In this document: one piece after another, positions 63,629-64,000 of the stretch
Position numbering within the stretch: position 1 is the first letter of the stretch
How the letters are laid out: each line of letters opens with the position of its first letter
Assembly (NCBI GenBank): GCA_947466075.1
Contig: CANIBP010000016.1
Span: 1 to 64,000 of the forward strand
Source: Verrucomicrobiaceae bacterium
Lineage (GTDB): Bacteria > Verrucomicrobiota > Verrucomicrobiia > Verrucomicrobiales > Verrucomicrobiaceae
DNA: 64,000 bases
Direction of reading: 5' to 3'
The notes under the pieces: generated by a model
What the model was told of the DNA's origin: nothing
The model's input: the letters and a program-made list of their open reading frames with translations, nothing else
The model's database searches: none
Program-made: the position numbers and the translations under genes

Positions 63629-64000
63629 TCATGACAGGGATTCTGTCAACTCTTGGTAGAAGCCCTCCAAGCATGCGTGGTAGTTTTTGAAATGGTGGAC
63701 CGTGAGGCGAAGCCCCTCACCGACCAGGGGACGTAATGGCAGCAGAACGCCGGCAAATGGCAGATTGATTTCTTCGAAAAGGTCTGGATTTCGAGAACGA
63801 AGTTCATTCGATGACTTTCCGTCACCGTGTTTGATGACGTTTGCAGCCAACCGAAGCTCATCGAGCAACAGGTGGCTTTTGAAAAGCCTGACATCCACCT
63901 TCTTATGACGCAAAATCTCCTGCAGTTTTGCCCAAGGGTATTCTGACGAAGACAATTCCCCCTTGCGATCCAACTCCCGTGCGAGTGCGCCAGCCTGCTG
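63629..64000 (-). CDS. Hypothetical protein, C-terminal part (start beyond window)
   Basis: The frame is open to the window edge (124 residues visible). It reads '...LQEILRHKKVDVRLFKSHLLLDELRLAANVIKHGDGKSSNELRSRNPDLFEEINLPFAG' and ends 'HFKNYHACLEGFYQELTESLS'. The helical first half with 'RLAANVIKHGDGKS' resembles an unassigned family often found near mobile or defence genes, but this is a weak impression. It lies 93 bases upstream of the leucine-rich repeat gene in the same direction. Confidence 0.6.
   Translation of the reverse strand, partial: QQAGALARELDRKGELSSSEYPWAKLQEILRHKKVDVRLFKSHLLLDELRLAANVIKHGDGKSSNELRSRNPDLFEEINLPFAGVLLPLRPLVGEGLRLTVHHFKNYHACLEGFYQELTESLS

Overview
This 64 kb window is bacterial chromosome and most probably comes from a Verrucomicrobiota member of the Verrucomicrobium/Prosthecobacter/Chthoniobacter type. 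The strongest marker is a four-gene pseudopilin-type run at 40.3-46.0 kb that matches the layout of the Verru_Chthon cassette (proteins D, B, C, A). Supporting markers are a DUF1501 protein, a three-heme cytochrome with a sugar-dehydrogenase-like propeller, two neutral-ceramidase-like paralogues, several SGNH and alpha/beta hydrolases with signal peptides, EF-hand proteins, a roughly 2200-residue secreted protein and an autotransporter-associated beta-strand (PATR-like) motif. The species assignment is inference from gene content; no rRNA gene is present.

Layout. 0-4 kb: a truncated secreted EF-hand/redoxin/cytochrome c/copper-monooxygenase-like protein, a divergent beta-propeller protein and a coupled membrane protein. 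4-7 kb: a palindrome-rich spacer, two overlapping small genes, folD, an EF-hand esterase and tRNA-Lys(CUU). 7-14 kb: a PIG-L deacetylase, an esterase, a DUF1501 protein, a TraB/GumN-like lipoprotein, arabinose-5-phosphate isomerase (kdsD) and a ferredoxin. 14.5-21 kb: one giant secreted protein. 21-25 kb: a kup - sensor kinase - kdpE-like potassium operon in which kup carries two frame disruptions. 25-33 kb: secreted degradative enzymes (metallo-beta-lactamase fold, isochorismatase/SGNH fusion, ceramidase-like, enolase superfamily, SGNH, esterase). 33-37 kb: cvfB-like, PQQ-type propeller, tsaD and two very small lipoproteins. 37-46 kb: the cassette followed by the heme protein and a CPXCG protein. 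46-54 kb: sugar isomerase family protein, second ceramidase-like protein, archaemetzincin, Tex, and a Lys/Ala-rich basic protein. 54-61 kb: lipoprotein, a radical SAM gene remnant, amt, a Roadblock/LC7-type pair, an efflux adaptor and a class V aminotransferase. 61-64 kb: a DnaQ exonuclease/J-domain fusion, a leucine-rich repeat protein and a truncated gene.

How the genes fit together. Most of the window is housekeeping mixed with secreted hydrolases and periplasmic redox proteins, as expected for a polymer-degrading heterotroph. The least explained items are: the cassette, whose protein B is reduced to a pilin stalk plus a low-complexity tail; a single PATR-like motif embedded inside the giant protein; kup with an out-of-frame 8-bp tandem repeat near its 3' end (possible phase switch or decay); an exonuclease/J-domain fusion whose C-terminal coding end has a diverged copy in the adjacent spacer; and a reiterated intergenic repeat that supplies the first codons of tsaD.
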